Shown: positions 50,622 through 59,996 of the stretch, piece after piece
How the letters are laid out: the number at the start of each line of letters is the position of its first letter
Numbering within the stretch: the stretch's first letter is position 1
From: Lautropia sp.
Lineage (GTDB): Bacteria; Pseudomonadota; Gammaproteobacteria; Burkholderiales; Burkholderiaceae_E
Assembly: GCA_030528325.1 (NCBI GenBank)
Contig: JAUMZD010000009.1
Location: forward strand, 25,580 to 89,579
DNA length: 64,000 bases
Direction: 5' to 3'
Made by a program: the position numbers and the translations under genes
The notes under the pieces: model-generated
What the model saw: the letters and a program-made list of their open reading frames with translations, nothing else
Database searches by the model: none
What the model was told of the DNA's origin: nothing

Positions 50622-52516
50622 GCAAACCAACGATTCGCCTGACCATGGCACAGGCTCTGGCCCGTTACCTGGCAGCCATCCGCATCGAGGACGATGATGG
50701 CAGCCTGCATCCCTTCGTGGGTGGCATCTGGGCCATTTTCGGCCATGGCAATGTTTGTGGACTGGGTGAGGCCATGGCAGAGTTGCGTCAGCCTGATCCG
50801 GCTCGCAGTTTTCGTCCTGAGGGATTGCCAGTGTATCGTGCCCATAATGAGCAAGGCATGGCCCATGCTGCCATCGCCTACGGCAAGGCACATATGCGCC
50901 GGCGGGTAATGGCCGCCACGTCGTCCATTGGCCCGGGGGCTACCAACATGGTGACGGCTGCTGCGCTGGCCTATGTGAATAGACTGCCGCTGCTGCTGTT
51001 GCCTGGCGACATCTTCGCCAACCGGGGTTCTGACCCGGTCTTGCAGCAGAGTGAAGACTTCGCTGCTGGTGATACCAGTGTCAACGATTGCTTCAGGCCT
51101 GTGTCGCGTTACTTCGACCGGATCATGAAGCCCGAACAGTTGCTCGTGGCCCTTCCCCGTGTCTTTGCGGTACTGACTGATCCCGCGCTGTGCGGCCCTG
51201 TCACGCTGGCACTCCCGCAGGATGTTCAAGCTGAAGCCTATGATTACCCGGTCGATTTCTTCGAGCCGCGGCCACTGCGCATTCGTCGCCCAGCGCCCGA
51301 TCCGCTCGATCTGCGGGATGCGGCACTGCGTCTGCAACGTGCAGCGCGACCGCTGATCATTTGTGGTGGCGGTGTGCTCTACAGTGGCGCTGGTCATGCC
51401 CTGGGTGCATGGGCCGAGAAGCATGGTCTGCCGGTTGCCGAAACACAGGCCGGCAAAAGTGCGCTGTCATGGCAGCACCCGTGCAATGTCGGCTCCATCG
51501 GTGTGCTCGGATCTCCCGCTGCCAATGAACTGGCTCGTGAGGCTGATCTGGTGATCGCCATCGGTACGCGTTTGCAGGACTTCACCAGTGGTTCGAACGC
51601 CCTGTTTCCTCAGGCCGAGGTGCTGGCCGTCAACGTTTCACCACTGGATGCCACCCGTTGTCGTGCCCAGATGGTGCTGGGTGATGCGCGAACCGTGCTG
51701 GATGACTGGAGGAAACAGCCGGCTTTGCTGCCGGCCATCGAGGCTGCCTGGGCAGAGCGAACGAGGGCGCTTGCAGCCAGTTGGCTCAGTCGTGTCAGCG
51801 AACTTACGACAAAGCCTACGCCAGCTGGACAACGTCCTTACGACGCCGAGGTGATCGGTGCTGTTCGTGATTCTGCTGCCGATTCTCCTGCCCGTGATGT
51901 CGTGGTCTGTGCAGCGGGAACCCTGCCGGCAGAGCTCCACAAGCTGTGGCGTTGTGAAGGGGCCGGTAACTATCACATGGATTACGGCTATTCGTGCATG
52001 GGCTACGAAATCGCTGGAGCACTGGGTGTGAAACTGGCACGTCCAGCACAGGACGTGATCGTGATGGTGGGCGATGGCTCATACCTGATGATGAACAGTG
52101 AAATTGCCACGGCCAGGATGCTGGGGCTTAACCTGATCATCGTGGTGCTTGACAACCGTGGCTTTGGCTGCATCAGCCGGTTGCAGGTTGGCAGTGGCAG
52201 TCCGGGCTACAACAACCTGTTGGCAGACTGCGTGATGCCGGGAGGTGATGATGTCCCTATCGATTTTGCTGGTCATGCGGCCGCACTCGGTGCGCATGCC
52301 GTGCATGTTGCCAATGCGGATGAGCTGAAAACGGCGATGCAGGCTGCGCGTGCCAGGATGGGCGTGTCAGTCCTGGTGATCGATACGACACATGAGCGCA
52401 CAACGCCGGATGGCGGATGCTGGTGGGATGTCGGCATTCCCGAGGTCTCGAACCATGAAGCAGTGCAGAAGGCTCATGAGCATTGGCTGATGGCCAAGCG
52501 GCAGCAACGGCATTGA
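50618..52516 (+). CDS. iolD: 3D-(3,5/4)-trihydroxycyclohexane-1,2-dione acylhydrolase
   Basis: IolD opens the inositol-derived ring to 5-deoxy-glucuronate using thiamine diphosphate. The 632-aa protein has the three-domain acetolactate-synthase fold: the N-terminal catalytic Glu region (YRAHNEQGMAHAAIAYGKA), the central domain with PLIICGGGVLYSGA, and the ThDP/Mg motif VMVGDGSYLMMNSEIATARMLGLNLIIVVLDN. Length fits the family. Translation is coupled to iolC by a 4-nt overlap. Confidence 0.96.
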   Translation: MSKPTIRLTMAQALARYLAAIRIEDDDGSLHPFVGGIWAIFGHGNVCGLGEAMAELRQPDPARSFRPEGLPVYRAHNEQGMAHAAIAYGKAHMRRRVMAATSSIGPGATNMVTAAALAYVNRLPLLLLPGDIFANRGSDPVLQQSEDFAAGDTSVNDCFRPVSRYFDRIMKPEQLLVALPRVFAVLTDPALCGPVTLALPQDVQAEAYDYPVDFFEPRPLRIRRPAPDPLDLRDAALRLQRAARPLIICGGGVLYSGAGHALGAWAEKHGLPVAETQAGKSALSWQHPCNVGSIGVLGSPAANELAREADLVIAIGTRLQDFTSGSNALFPQAEVLAVNVSPLDATRCRAQMVLGDARTVLDDWRKQPALLPAIEAAWAERTRALAASWLSRVSELTTKPTPAGQRPYDAEVIGAVRDSAADSPARDVVVCAAGTLPAELHKLWRCEGAGNYHMDYGYSCMGYEIAGALGVKLARPAQDVIVMVGDGSYLMMNSEIATARMLGLNLIIVVLDNRGFGCISRLQVGSGSPGYNNLLADCVMPGGDDVPIDFAGHAAALGAHAVHVANADELKTAMQAARARMGVSVLVIDTTHERTTPDGGCWWDVGIPEVSNHEAVQKAHEHWLMAKRQQRH

Positions 52517-52556
52517 TGGGATATCTGATCGACAGAGAACTTTCACAGGTGATGTC

Positions 52557-53510
52557 ATGAAGCAATTCGATGTGCGTATCGGAATCAACCCGATTGGCTG
52601 GAGTAATGATGATCTGCCCTCCCTGGGTGGTGAGACGCCGCTGGAAACGGCTTTGTCGGAAGGTGCCGAGATCGGTTATCAGGGCTTCGAGTTGGGGAAC
52701 AAGTTCCCCAGGACCGGCCCCGCCCTGAAGCAGAAGCTCGATGAATTCGGGGTTGTCTGCGTCTCTGGCTGGTATTCGGCACAGTTGGGCCGGCTGGATG
52801 GCTGGACGGTAGCCGAAGAAATCGAAGCTGCCCGACCCCACATGGAGAAGCTGCAGTACAACGGCTGTCGGGTCGTGGTGTATGGCGAGGTGGGCAACAG
52901 TATCCAGGGGCAGATCGATACACCACTGTCGAAGCGCCCTCGTTTTGTCACGGCAGAGCAATGGCAACGCTATGCAGAGCGCTTGAACGACTTTGGTTCC
53001 CATCTCAGAGAGACTTACGGCCTGACACTCGCCTACCATCATCATATGGGCGCTTACGTCGAACATCCGGATGACATCGATCGGCTGATGCAGCTGACAG
53101 ATCCTGACGTCGTCGGTTTGCTCTTCGACACGGGCCACTGCTGGTTTGGGCAGGCGACCAGCAATCCCGATCAGCAGATCGATGTCACCAGCACGTTGAA
53201 GCGGCATCTCGACCGCGTTGTGCACGTACATTGCAAGGACGTCCGTCCTCAGGTGATCCGGGATATCCGAAACCGGGATGATTCCTTCCTGAACGCCGTG
53301 CTGGCGGGGGCCTTTACGGTGCCGGGAGATGGGGCTATCGATTTCAGTTCGGTGCTTGCATTGCTCGCTCAGCATGGGTATCAGGGATGGCTGGTCGTCG
53401 AAGCCGAGCAGGATCCCAAGATTGCGCCGTCCTATCGCTATGGCAAGCTGGGTTACGACACGTTGCGTGGCATCGTGGGTCGACTGAGGGGTCGCACGTC
53501 TTCCGGCTAG
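52557..53510 (+). CDS. iolE: Myo-inosose-2 dehydratase
   Basis: IolE dehydrates scyllo-inosose to the trihydroxycyclohexanedione that IolD opens. The 317-aa protein starts VRIGINPIGWSNDDLPSLGG, the standard IolE N-terminus. It has the xylose-isomerase-like TIM barrel metal ligands in LAYHHHMGAYVEHPDDID, LLFDTGHCWF and VHVHCKDVRP, and ends WLVVEAEQDP. AGGTGA precedes the ATG. Its TAG stop is continuous with a palindromic repeat. Confidence 0.96.
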   Translation: MKQFDVRIGINPIGWSNDDLPSLGGETPLETALSEGAEIGYQGFELGNKFPRTGPALKQKLDEFGVVCVSGWYSAQLGRLDGWTVAEEIEAARPHMEKLQYNGCRVVVYGEVGNSIQGQIDTPLSKRPRFVTAEQWQRYAERLNDFGSHLRETYGLTLAYHHHMGAYVEHPDDIDRLMQLTDPDVVGLLFDTGHCWFGQATSNPDQQIDVTSTLKRHLDRVVHVHCKDVRPQVIRDIRNRDDSFLNAVLAGAFTVPGDGAIDFSSVLALLAQHGYQGWLVVEAEQDPKIAPSYRYGKLGYDTLRGIVGRLRGRTSSG

Positions 53511-53561
53511 GCGCTTGGGCGGCCGGTTTGCAGTCCGCGACTTTCCTGCCGCCCAGATTCC
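53511..53561. repeat. Stop-codon-associated palindromic repeat, copy 4
   Basis: A minimal 51-bp form: GCGCTTGGGCGG directly after the iolE TAG, the GCAGTCCGCGACTTTCCTGC core, then CCGCCCAG. The 15 bases TAGGCGCTTGGGCGG, including the stop, are identical to those at the end of yaeQ. It lies within the 174-nt iolE-iolB gap. Confidence 0.85.
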
Positions 53562-53684
53562 TGGACATGGTTGCACGGCACACGGTGGCACTTCACTGGA
53601 GAGCATCCATCAGCGGCGTCAGACAGAGCAGGCATGCCGATACCTTTCCTTTCAACCTGTTGAGCATCCCATCAGGAGGCCCTC

Positions 53685-54491
53685 ATGTCCCATTTGCTCA
53701 TCAAGCCGAACCTAGACCAGACGACACTGCAAGAGGTCACCACCGCCAGCGCTGGCTGGCGCTACATCGATTTCAGTGTGATTCAGCTGAAACCAGGCGA
53801 GCAGCATGCCTTTCAGGCGCTTGACGACCGGGAGTACTGCCTGACACTGCTTTGCGGTCATGCCGACATCCAGGTTGATGACACCAGCTTCGATGGGCTG
53901 GGCGATCGCAGCAGCGTGTTCGAGGAAAAATCTCCCTACGCTGTTTACGTGCCGCCATGTTGTCAGGTTTCGATTCTCGCCCATGATGCGATCGAGGTGG
54001 CCATTTCGGCAGCGCCAGCCGAAGGGCGTTTTCCGCCCAGGCTCATAGAACCGGAACAGATGAAGCGCAGTGTTCGTGGCAGTGGCAGCAACACCCGCTA
54101 CATATGCGACATCCTGCCGGAGACAGCTGAAGCGGAAAGTCTGTTGGTGGTCGAGGTGGTGACACCGGCAGGTAACACGTCCAGTTACCCGCCCCACAAG
54201 CATGATCAGCAGCGTGAGCATGAGACGTTGTTGGAAGAAACCTACTATCACCGGCTGAATCCGCCTCAGGGCTTTGCTTTTCAACGTGTCTACACCGGAG
54301 ATCGTGCTCTGGATGAAACAATGGCGGTAGAGAACCATGATGTCGTGCTGGTGCCCAAAGGCTATCACCCCTGTGGAACCGTTCATGGCTACGACCTCTA
54401 TTACCTCAACACCATGGCGGGGCCGGAGCGGCGCTGGCAGTTCTTCAATGACCCTGATCATGCGTGGTTGTTCCAGCCAACCGCTGCCTGA
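53685..54491 (+). CDS. iolB: 5-deoxy-glucuronate isomerase
   Basis: IolB converts 5-deoxy-glucuronate to 2-deoxy-5-keto-gluconate. The 268-aa protein is a bicupin with YIDFSVIQLKPGE at the N-terminus and the C-terminal metal motif TSSYPPHKHD followed by EETYYHRLNPPQGFAFQRVYT and VPKGYHPCGTVHGYDLYYLN. AGGAGG precedes the ATG, the strongest ribosome site of the cluster. It follows iolE after a gap that contains repeat copy 4. Confidence 0.95.
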   Translation: MSHLLIKPNLDQTTLQEVTTASAGWRYIDFSVIQLKPGEQHAFQALDDREYCLTLLCGHADIQVDDTSFDGLGDRSSVFEEKSPYAVYVPPCCQVSILAHDAIEVAISAAPAEGRFPPRLIEPEQMKRSVRGSGSNTRYICDILPETAEAESLLVVEVVTPAGNTSSYPPHKHDQQREHETLLEETYYHRLNPPQGFAFQRVYTGDRALDETMAVENHDVVLVPKGYHPCGTVHGYDLYYLNTMAGPERRWQFFNDPDHAWLFQPTAA

Positions 54492-54533
54492 CCGAATCCA
54501 GCACCGTGTCGGGCGACAACCTGCACATAAATC

Positions 54534-55403
54534 ATGACTGACACCGGTATGCCGTATCGAACCCCTGATGAGCTCTTTCAGGCCATCGATGAACGTTACA
54601 ACGATCTGAGCAAACGTCTTCAGACCATTGCGAGAGAGTTGCGACAGCATCGCGATCACCTCGCGTTGATGAACGTGAATCAGCTGTCCGATGCGATCGG
54701 TGTGCCGCCCTCTGCCCTGGTGCGATTTGCCAAGAGTCTGGGTTTCTCCGGGTATAGCGAAATGAAGGCGTTGTTTCGGCAGGATCTTGCTGCCCAGATT
54801 TCGGTGACCGACAACTATGCCGAACGGATTCGGCACATCGCAGCTGAGCAGAAACGGGCGGCGGAAAGCATTCCCGGCAGCACCATCGTGAAAGCGGTGA
54901 TCGACAACAACATCCAGAGCATGCAACAGATGTTCGATCCGAAGCTGATGCAGGCACTGAATGCGGCTGTCGATCTGATGAGTGAGGCCAAGGCGTTGTG
55001 GATCATGGCAGCCGGCCGTTCCTTTGCTGCGGCTGCTTATCTGACGTATCTGACCCGACATGGTGACAAGCCCGTTCACTGGCTGAACGGACTGTGTTTC
55101 AACCTCGATGGCCAGCTCAATGCCATCAGCAGGGATGACGTGGTGATCGTGATTTCTTATGCACCCTATGCCGAGGCCAGTTGCCAGACCGTCAGGCTGG
55201 CTCATGCCAAGGGGGCAAAAGTCATTGCAATCACCGACAGTCATCTGGGCGAGATTGCCGAGTACGCAACCCGGGTGATCGAAATTCATGAGCACAGCAG
55301 CTTCGGATTCCGATCTCTCGCCAACACCGTCTGTGCGGTGCAATCGCTGTTTCTGATGTACGCAGCTCGCACCGAACTGACACGAACCGAACCTTTGCAT
55401 TAG
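54534..55403 (+). CDS. iolR: RpiR family transcriptional regulator (IolR type)
   Basis: The 289-aa protein has an N-terminal HTH_6 domain (LALMNVNQLSDAIGVPPSALVRFAKSLGFSGYSEMKALFRQDL) and a C-terminal sugar-isomerase (SIS) domain (ALWIMAAGRSFAAAAYL, DVVIVISYAPYAEASCQTVRLAHAKGAKVIAITD) that should bind a phosphorylated pathway intermediate. Position inside the iol cluster suggests it is the iol repressor. A good target is the symmetric cluster at 48548-48579. ATG 54549 is an alternative start; the ribosome site is weak for both. Confidence 0.9.
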   Translation: MTDTGMPYRTPDELFQAIDERYNDLSKRLQTIARELRQHRDHLALMNVNQLSDAIGVPPSALVRFAKSLGFSGYSEMKALFRQDLAAQISVTDNYAERIRHIAAEQKRAAESIPGSTIVKAVIDNNIQSMQQMFDPKLMQALNAAVDLMSEAKALWIMAAGRSFAAAAYLTYLTRHGDKPVHWLNGLCFNLDGQLNAISRDDVVIVISYAPYAEASCQTVRLAHAKGAKVIAITDSHLGEIAEYATRVIEIHEHSSFGFRSLANTVCAVQSLFLMYAARTELTRTEPLH

Positions 55404-55432
55404 TTGCAGGTTCTGAACTTGCAGGAGACATC

Positions 55433-56422
55433 ATGAAAATAGCTGTTCTTGGAGCCGGACGAATCGGCCGCATTCATGCGGGCAACCTTCATGCCCTGCC
55501 CGGGGTCGAAATCACGTATGTATGCGATCCGGCCACGGAGCAGGCTGAGGCATTGGCTGCCCGGACAGGTGCAAAAGTGGGCAGCATGGATCACGTTTTC
55601 TCCGATCCGTCCGTCGACGCAGTCGTGATTGCGTCCAGTACGGATACCCACAGTGAGCTGCTGCTGAAAGCCGCCCAGGCCCGAAAGCACGTCTTTTGCG
55701 AAAAACCGATCGATCTTTCGCTGGCTCGTGCCGAGCAGTGCCAGGAGGCGATCGAGCGCAGTGGCATCACGTGCATGCTGGGTTTTCAACGACGATTCGA
55801 CCCCACGTTCTCGGCGGCCAAGGCACGTATCGAGACAGGCGAGATTGGCACACCGGAAGTCCTGATCATCACCAGTCGCGATCCCGGTGCACCGCCTGTG
55901 TCGTACCTGAAGGCATCGGGCGGCATCTTTCGTGACATGCTGATCCATGACTTCGACATCTGCCGCTGGATTCTGGACGACGAGATCGTCAGTGTGCATG
56001 CTACTGCCTCCTGCCTGACTGACCCGGCGATCGCCCGGGAAGCGGATGATTTCGATACCACGGCGGTGACGCTACGAAGTCGTCAGGGCCGACTCTGCCA
56101 GATCAATACCAGTCGACGCGCTGCGTATGGGTACGACCAGCGCTTCGAGGTGCTGGGCGACCGGGGCATGATCCAGTGCGGCAACCACCGGCCGACGGAG
56201 GTGGTGGCATGGGGGACGGAGCGTATCAGCACCGATCTGCCCGAGCATTTCTTTCTGGAGCGCTACCGGGAAGCCTATCGATGCGAGATGGAACATTTCC
56301 TGTCGGTGTTGAAGGACGGTGGCAAGCCCCGAACATCGGTGGCTGATGGCGTGGAGGCACAGCGACTGGCCGATGCTGCAACCGAATCGGCTCGCACGGG
56401 ACGCGTGGTCGAACTGGGTTGA
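55433..56422 (+). CDS. iolG: Inositol 2-dehydrogenase
   Basis: The 329-aa Gfo/Idh/MocA oxidoreductase has an NAD Rossmann motif GAGRIGRIHAGN near the N-terminus, the catalytic lysine in HVFCEKPIDL, and the GGIFRDMLIHDFDICRW segment with catalytic Asp and His. It oxidises myo-inositol to scyllo-inosose, the first pathway step. AGGAGA precedes the ATG. It is followed 9 nt downstream by a second enzyme of the same family. Confidence 0.94.
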   Translation: MKIAVLGAGRIGRIHAGNLHALPGVEITYVCDPATEQAEALAARTGAKVGSMDHVFSDPSVDAVVIASSTDTHSELLLKAAQARKHVFCEKPIDLSLARAEQCQEAIERSGITCMLGFQRRFDPTFSAAKARIETGEIGTPEVLIITSRDPGAPPVSYLKASGGIFRDMLIHDFDICRWILDDEIVSVHATASCLTDPAIAREADDFDTTAVTLRSRQGRLCQINTSRRAAYGYDQRFEVLGDRGMIQCGNHRPTEVVAWGTERISTDLPEHFFLERYREAYRCEMEHFLSVLKDGGKPRTSVADGVEAQRLADAATESARTGRVVELG

Positions 56423-56431
56423 GGGTTTGTG

Positions 56432-57481
56432 ATGGAAAGAAGGCAGCTGAACGTGGGCATCGTCGGTCTGGGGCGTCTGGGCCGTCGTCATGCCGAGAAT
56501 CTGTGCTACCGGATCCCCAATGCCAGACTGGTGGCGGCGGCCAGTCCGGTGGCGTCCGAGCGAGCGTTTGCGGCCTCGACACTTGGGGTTCCTCATGTCG
56601 TGGACGGCCTGGATGCCTTGCTGCGCATCGAGGGGGTCGATGCCGTGGTACTGGTCACGCCCACCTCCCTGCATGCAGCCCAGAGCATTCAGGTGCTGGA
56701 GGCTGGCAAGCACCTTTTCGTCGAGAAGCCGCTGGCCTTGAACGTGGCGGATTGCGAGCAGGTGGAGGCCGTCCACATACGCACCCTGCAGCGGTTTCCG
56801 GGTCAGGTGGCCATGGTGGGTTTCGTGCGTCGATTCGACCCGAGTTATGCCCATGCCCGTGCCGCCATCGTGGCCGGAGAGATCGGGCGGCCTTTCTATC
56901 TGCGTTCACAAACCTGCGACAAGCTCGATCCCGACGGTTTTTTCGTTAAGTTCTCGGCCACCTCGGGCGGCATCATCATGGATTGCAACATTCATGACAT
57001 CGATCTGGCCCGTTGGTTGCTGAGTGATTCCGAAGGGAGGGCACCGCGTGCGAACAAGGTTTATGCATCGGGCAGTTGCATGGTGCACCCCGAACTGGCC
57101 GGGCATCAGGACGTGGACAACGCCATCGGCACCATCGAGTTCGATGATGGGCGGCTGGCCACGATTTATGCGTCGCGAACATTTGCGCATGGCCATGAAA
57201 CCAGCACCGAAGTCATCGCCACGGCTGGCAAGCTGCTGATCGGAGCAGGTGCAGCACGTGATCGAGTGGTGAAGAGTGATGCAACCGGCGTGAGCCATGT
57301 GGCGCTTGACGACTTTTTCGCGCGATTCGAGGAAGCTTTTGGCCTTGAACTGCAGGCTTTCACCGATGCCTGTCTGGGCATGAAACCGTCGCCGCTCAGT
57401 CTGAACGATGCCACAGAAGCTACCCGAATCGGTGTAGCCCTGACCACGGCCCTGCGCACGGGCCAGGCACAGCACCTCTGA
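56432..57481 (+). CDS. Second Gfo/Idh/MocA oxidoreductase of the inositol cluster
   Basis: The 349-aa NAD(P)-dependent dehydrogenase has GIVGLGRLGRRHAEN at the N-terminus, HLFVEKPLAL with the catalytic lysine, and SGGIIMDCNIHDIDLARWLL. It is related to but clearly different from the preceding IolG, so it may act on another stereoisomer (scyllo- or D-chiro-inositol) or interconvert inososes; this is inferred from context. A GTG immediately precedes ATG 56432. The gap to iolG is 9 nt. Confidence 0.88.
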   Translation: MERRQLNVGIVGLGRLGRRHAENLCYRIPNARLVAAASPVASERAFAASTLGVPHVVDGLDALLRIEGVDAVVLVTPTSLHAAQSIQVLEAGKHLFVEKPLALNVADCEQVEAVHIRTLQRFPGQVAMVGFVRRFDPSYAHARAAIVAGEIGRPFYLRSQTCDKLDPDGFFVKFSATSGGIIMDCNIHDIDLARWLLSDSEGRAPRANKVYASGSCMVHPELAGHQDVDNAIGTIEFDDGRLATIYASRTFAHGHETSTEVIATAGKLLIGAGAARDRVVKSDATGVSHVALDDFFARFEEAFGLELQAFTDACLGMKPSPLSLNDATEATRIGVALTTALRTGQAQHL

Positions 57482-57531
57482 GTATCTGATCCGTGCTGAA
57501 ACCCATTCCATTGAGAGGTTCAGAGAACATC

Positions 57532-59046
57532 ATGTCGAATATCATCAACCATTACCAGGGTGGACAGCGCACGGATGGCGTGTCAACCCGTCGTCAGACG
57601 GTTTACAACCCGGCCTCCGGACAGCAGACAGCTGAGGTGCTGCTGGCAGAGAAGGCGGATGTCGATCAGGCCGTGGCAGCCGCGAAGGCAGCATTGCCTG
57701 CCTGGGCATCGACGCCGCCCGTACGCAGGGCTCGCATCCTGATGCGCTTTTTGCATCTGCTCAATCAGAACCATGATGCTCTGGCCATGGCCATCACGCG
57801 AGAGCATGGCAAGGTCTTCACGGATGCCCAGGGTGAAGTCATGCGGGGTATCGAGATCGTCGAGTTTGCCTGCGGTGTGCCGCAGCTGCTCAAGGGTGAT
57901 TACAGTGAGCAGGTCAGTACGAACATCGACAACTGGACAATGCGTCAGCCGCTCGGAGTGGTGGCGGGCATCACGCCTTTCAATTTTCCGGTGATGGTGC
58001 CAATGTGGATGTTTCCACTGGCAATTGCCTGTGGCAATACTTTCGTACTGAAGCCCAGTCCGAATGATCCAACGCCAAGCCTGATGATTGCAGATCTGCT
58101 GAAGGAAGCGGGCTTGCCGGACGGGGTTTTCAACGTCGTCCAGGGGGATAAGGTGGCCGTGGATGCGCTGCTGGAAAACCCGGATGTGAAGGCTGTCAGC
58201 TTCGTGGGATCCACGCCGATCGCGAATTATATTTATGAGACGGCCGCTCATCATGGCAAGCGCGTGCAGGCGTTGGGAGGCGCCAAGAACCACATGATCG
58301 TGATGCCGGATGCCGATCTGGAGAAGGCTGCCGATGCACTGATCGGTGCGGCTTATGGCAGTGCTGGCGAGCGCTGCATGGCAATCTCGGTGGCGGTGCT
58401 GGTGGGCGATGTGGCAGACTGCATCATGCCGATCCTGCAGGAACGTATCGGCAAGCTTCGTATCGTCAATGGCGAAAATCCCGATGCGGACATGGGGCCG
58501 ATCATCAATCAGGCCGCGTTGGATCGCATCCGTGGTTACATTCAGGCAGGCGTCGATGAAGGGGCAACCCTGCTGGCTGATGGCCGGAGTTTCGATCCGA
58601 AAAAGGCTGGTGAAGGATGCCAGAATGGCTATTGGCTGGGCGCTACCCTTTTTGACCATGTATCGCCGGAGATGCGCATCTATCGTGAGGAGATCTTTGG
58701 CCCGGTGCTTTCCTGCGTTCGGGTGGCTGATTTCGACAGTGCGCTGAAGCTGGTCAACAGCCACGAGTTTGCCAATGGCACGGCCTGCTTCACGAGCAAT
58801 GGGCATACGGCCAACCGTTTTGCGCACGAAGTCGAGGTTGGCATGGTGGGCATCAACGTCCCGATTCCGGTGCCGATGGCCTGGCAGGGCTTTGGTGGCT
58901 GGAAGCGCAGCCTGTTCGGCGACATGCATGCTTACGGAGAGGAAGGTGTCCGCTTCTACACTCGCCAGAAATCCGTGATGCAGCGCTGGCCCGAGAATAT
59001 CGCAAGCGGTGCGGCCTTTGCGATGCCGACCTCGAATGACGTGTGA
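57532..59046 (+). CDS. mmsA: CoA-acylating methylmalonate-semialdehyde dehydrogenase (IolA type)
   Basis: This enzyme converts malonate semialdehyde to acetyl-CoA and CO2, the last step of inositol breakdown, and also serves valine degradation. The 504-aa aldehyde dehydrogenase has [17 protein letters not shown], the NAD region [10 protein letters not shown] and [12 protein letters not shown], and the catalytic cysteine in [11 protein letters not shown]. Absence of the usual catalytic Glu (replaced in [10 protein letters not shown]) is typical of the MMSDH group. GAGAGG supports ATG 57532 rather than the upstream start at 57493. Its stop runs into repeat copy 5. Confidence 0.95.
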   Translation: MSNIINHYQGGQRTDGVSTRRQTVYNPASGQQTAEVLLAEKADVDQAVAAAKAALPAWASTPPVRRARILMRFLHLLNQNHDALAMAITREHGKVFTDAQGEVMRGIEIVEFACGVPQLLKGDYSEQVSTNIDNWTMRQPLGVVAGITPFNFPVMVPMWMFPLAIACGNTFVLKPSPNDPTPSLMIADLLKEAGLPDGVFNVVQGDKVAVDALLENPDVKAVSFVGSTPIANYIYETAAHHGKRVQALGGAKNHMIVMPDADLEKAADALIGAAYGSAGERCMAISVAVLVGDVADCIMPILQERIGKLRIVNGENPDADMGPIINQAALDRIRGYIQAGVDEGATLLADGRSFDPKKAGEGCQNGYWLGATLFDHVSPEMRIYREEIFGPVLSCVRVADFDSALKLVNSHEFANGTACFTSNGHTANRFAHEVEVGMVGINVPIPVPMAWQGFGGWKRSLFGDMHAYGEEGVRFYTRQKSVMQRWPENIASGAAFAMPTSNDV

Positions 59047-59050
59047 GCGT

Positions 59051-59142
59051 CCCCATGGCACCGACCATGGGGCAGCGAACGGGCACAAACTGTGCCCGGC
59101 GGGGCAGATTTTCGCCTTCGCGATTCCTATCGCCCAGGTTCC
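59051..59142. repeat. Stop-codon-associated palindromic repeat, copy 5
   Basis: Starting 4 nt after the mmsA stop, it holds two perfect hairpins (CCCCATGG, loop, CCATGGGG at 59051-59072; CGGGCACA, AAC, TGTGCCCG at 59080-59098). The reverse of the left core of the copy at 18478 follows (TTCGCCTTCGCGATTCCTA). The stop codon of the convergent AAA ATPase gene (59127-59129) lies inside the repeat. Confidence 0.8.
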
Positions 59143-59888
59143 TGGCCGTCAGGCTCCTCCGCCAGCAGCCGCGCCACCCGGTCTGCATGGTGATTCAGGA
59201 AATCGCGTGTGACGAAATAGTGCTCGGTATCCTCATACGAGATTTCCTGGATGCCATCGGCATCGAAGTGGTAGATGCGGGCGTGCGGGTAGGCGAGCAG
59301 AATCGGCGAGTGCGTGGCGATGATGAATTGCGAATGCGCGTCGACGAGCTGATCGATGGCGCGCAGCGCAGCCAGCTGCCGGGTGGGCGAGAGCGCGGCC
59401 TCGGGTTCGTCCATCAGGTAGAGGCCGTGGCCCACGAGTTTGTCGGTGAGCACGCTCATGAAGGCTTCACCGTGTGATCGGGCATGCAGTGACTTGCCGC
59501 CGTAGCCGTCCAGATAACCGGTTTCGTCCATGTAGGTGGCGAGGTTGAAGAAGCTCTCGGCGCGCAGATAGTACTGGTCGTAGGGTTTGATGCCGGGGGC
59601 TCGGGCCACCCGGATCGCCTCGAAGAGCGATGAGACCGAATCCACGGTGCTGAGCCTCACGTTCAGCGTGCCGCCCTCGGGACTGAAGCCCAGCGCCATG
59701 GCGATGGCTTCGAGCACGGTGGATTTGCCGCTGCCGTTTTCCCCGACGAAGAAGGTCACGTTCGGATGGAAGCGGATTTCATCCATCGCCCGCACGGCCG
59801 GGATGTTGCAGGGGTAGCTGTCGTAATCGATGGCGACATCATCCCGGAAGGAGAGCCGTTGCAGGTAGGGGGTGGTGCGTTTGGGCAT
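59127..59888 (-). CDS. Stand-alone AAA family ATPase (ABC/OLD-like)
   Basis: The 253-aa protein has Walker A FFVGENGSGKSTVLEAIA (about 48-65), the ABC-like SHGEAFMSVL, Walker B GLYLMDEPEAALSP, and the H-loop FIIATHSPILLAYP. This compact P-loop fold occurs alone in many bacteria or fused to TOPRIM in OLD nucleases; no nuclease domain is present here. Role unknown; a phage-defence or regulatory role is only speculation. Its final codons and TAG lie within repeat copy 5. Confidence 0.82.
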   Translation of the reverse strand: MPKRTTPYLQRLSFRDDVAIDYDSYPCNIPAVRAMDEIRFHPNVTFFVGENGSGKSTVLEAIAMALGFSPEGGTLNVRLSTVDSVSSLFEAIRVARAPGIKPYDQYYLRAESFFNLATYMDETGYLDGYGGKSLHARSHGEAFMSVLTDKLVGHGLYLMDEPEAALSPTRQLAALRAIDQLVDAHSQFIIATHSPILLAYPHARIYHFDADGIQEISYEDTEHYFVTRDFLNHHADRVARLLAEEPDGQEPGR

Positions 59889-59955
59889 GGGGCTGGGGTC
59901 GGCTGATCCTCATGCTGTTCAGAGGGGGCGCGAAACAGGGGGAATATCGAACATC

Positions 59956-59989
59956 GGAGCGTGTCATGAATCAGCTCATGACACGCTCC
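59956..59989. terminator. Perfect 14-bp stem hairpin
   Basis: GGAGCGTGTCATGA (59956-59969), loop ATCAGC and TCATGACACGCTCC (59976-59989) form a perfect hairpin in the 108-nt gap between the AAA ATPase start and the upstream gene's stop (59997). No T-run follows on either strand. It may terminate the upstream (minus-strand) gene or be a mobile-element remnant. Confidence 0.5.
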
Positions 59990-59996
59990 AATGCCA

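Noticed and set aside
53712..55400. A 562-codon frame antisense to iolB and iolR
   Set aside because: Both sense genes are clear family members. The antisense frame has no independent support.
59127..59888. OLD-type defence nuclease
   Set aside because: Only the ATPase part is present. No TOPRIM domain follows and no partner helicase is adjacent.
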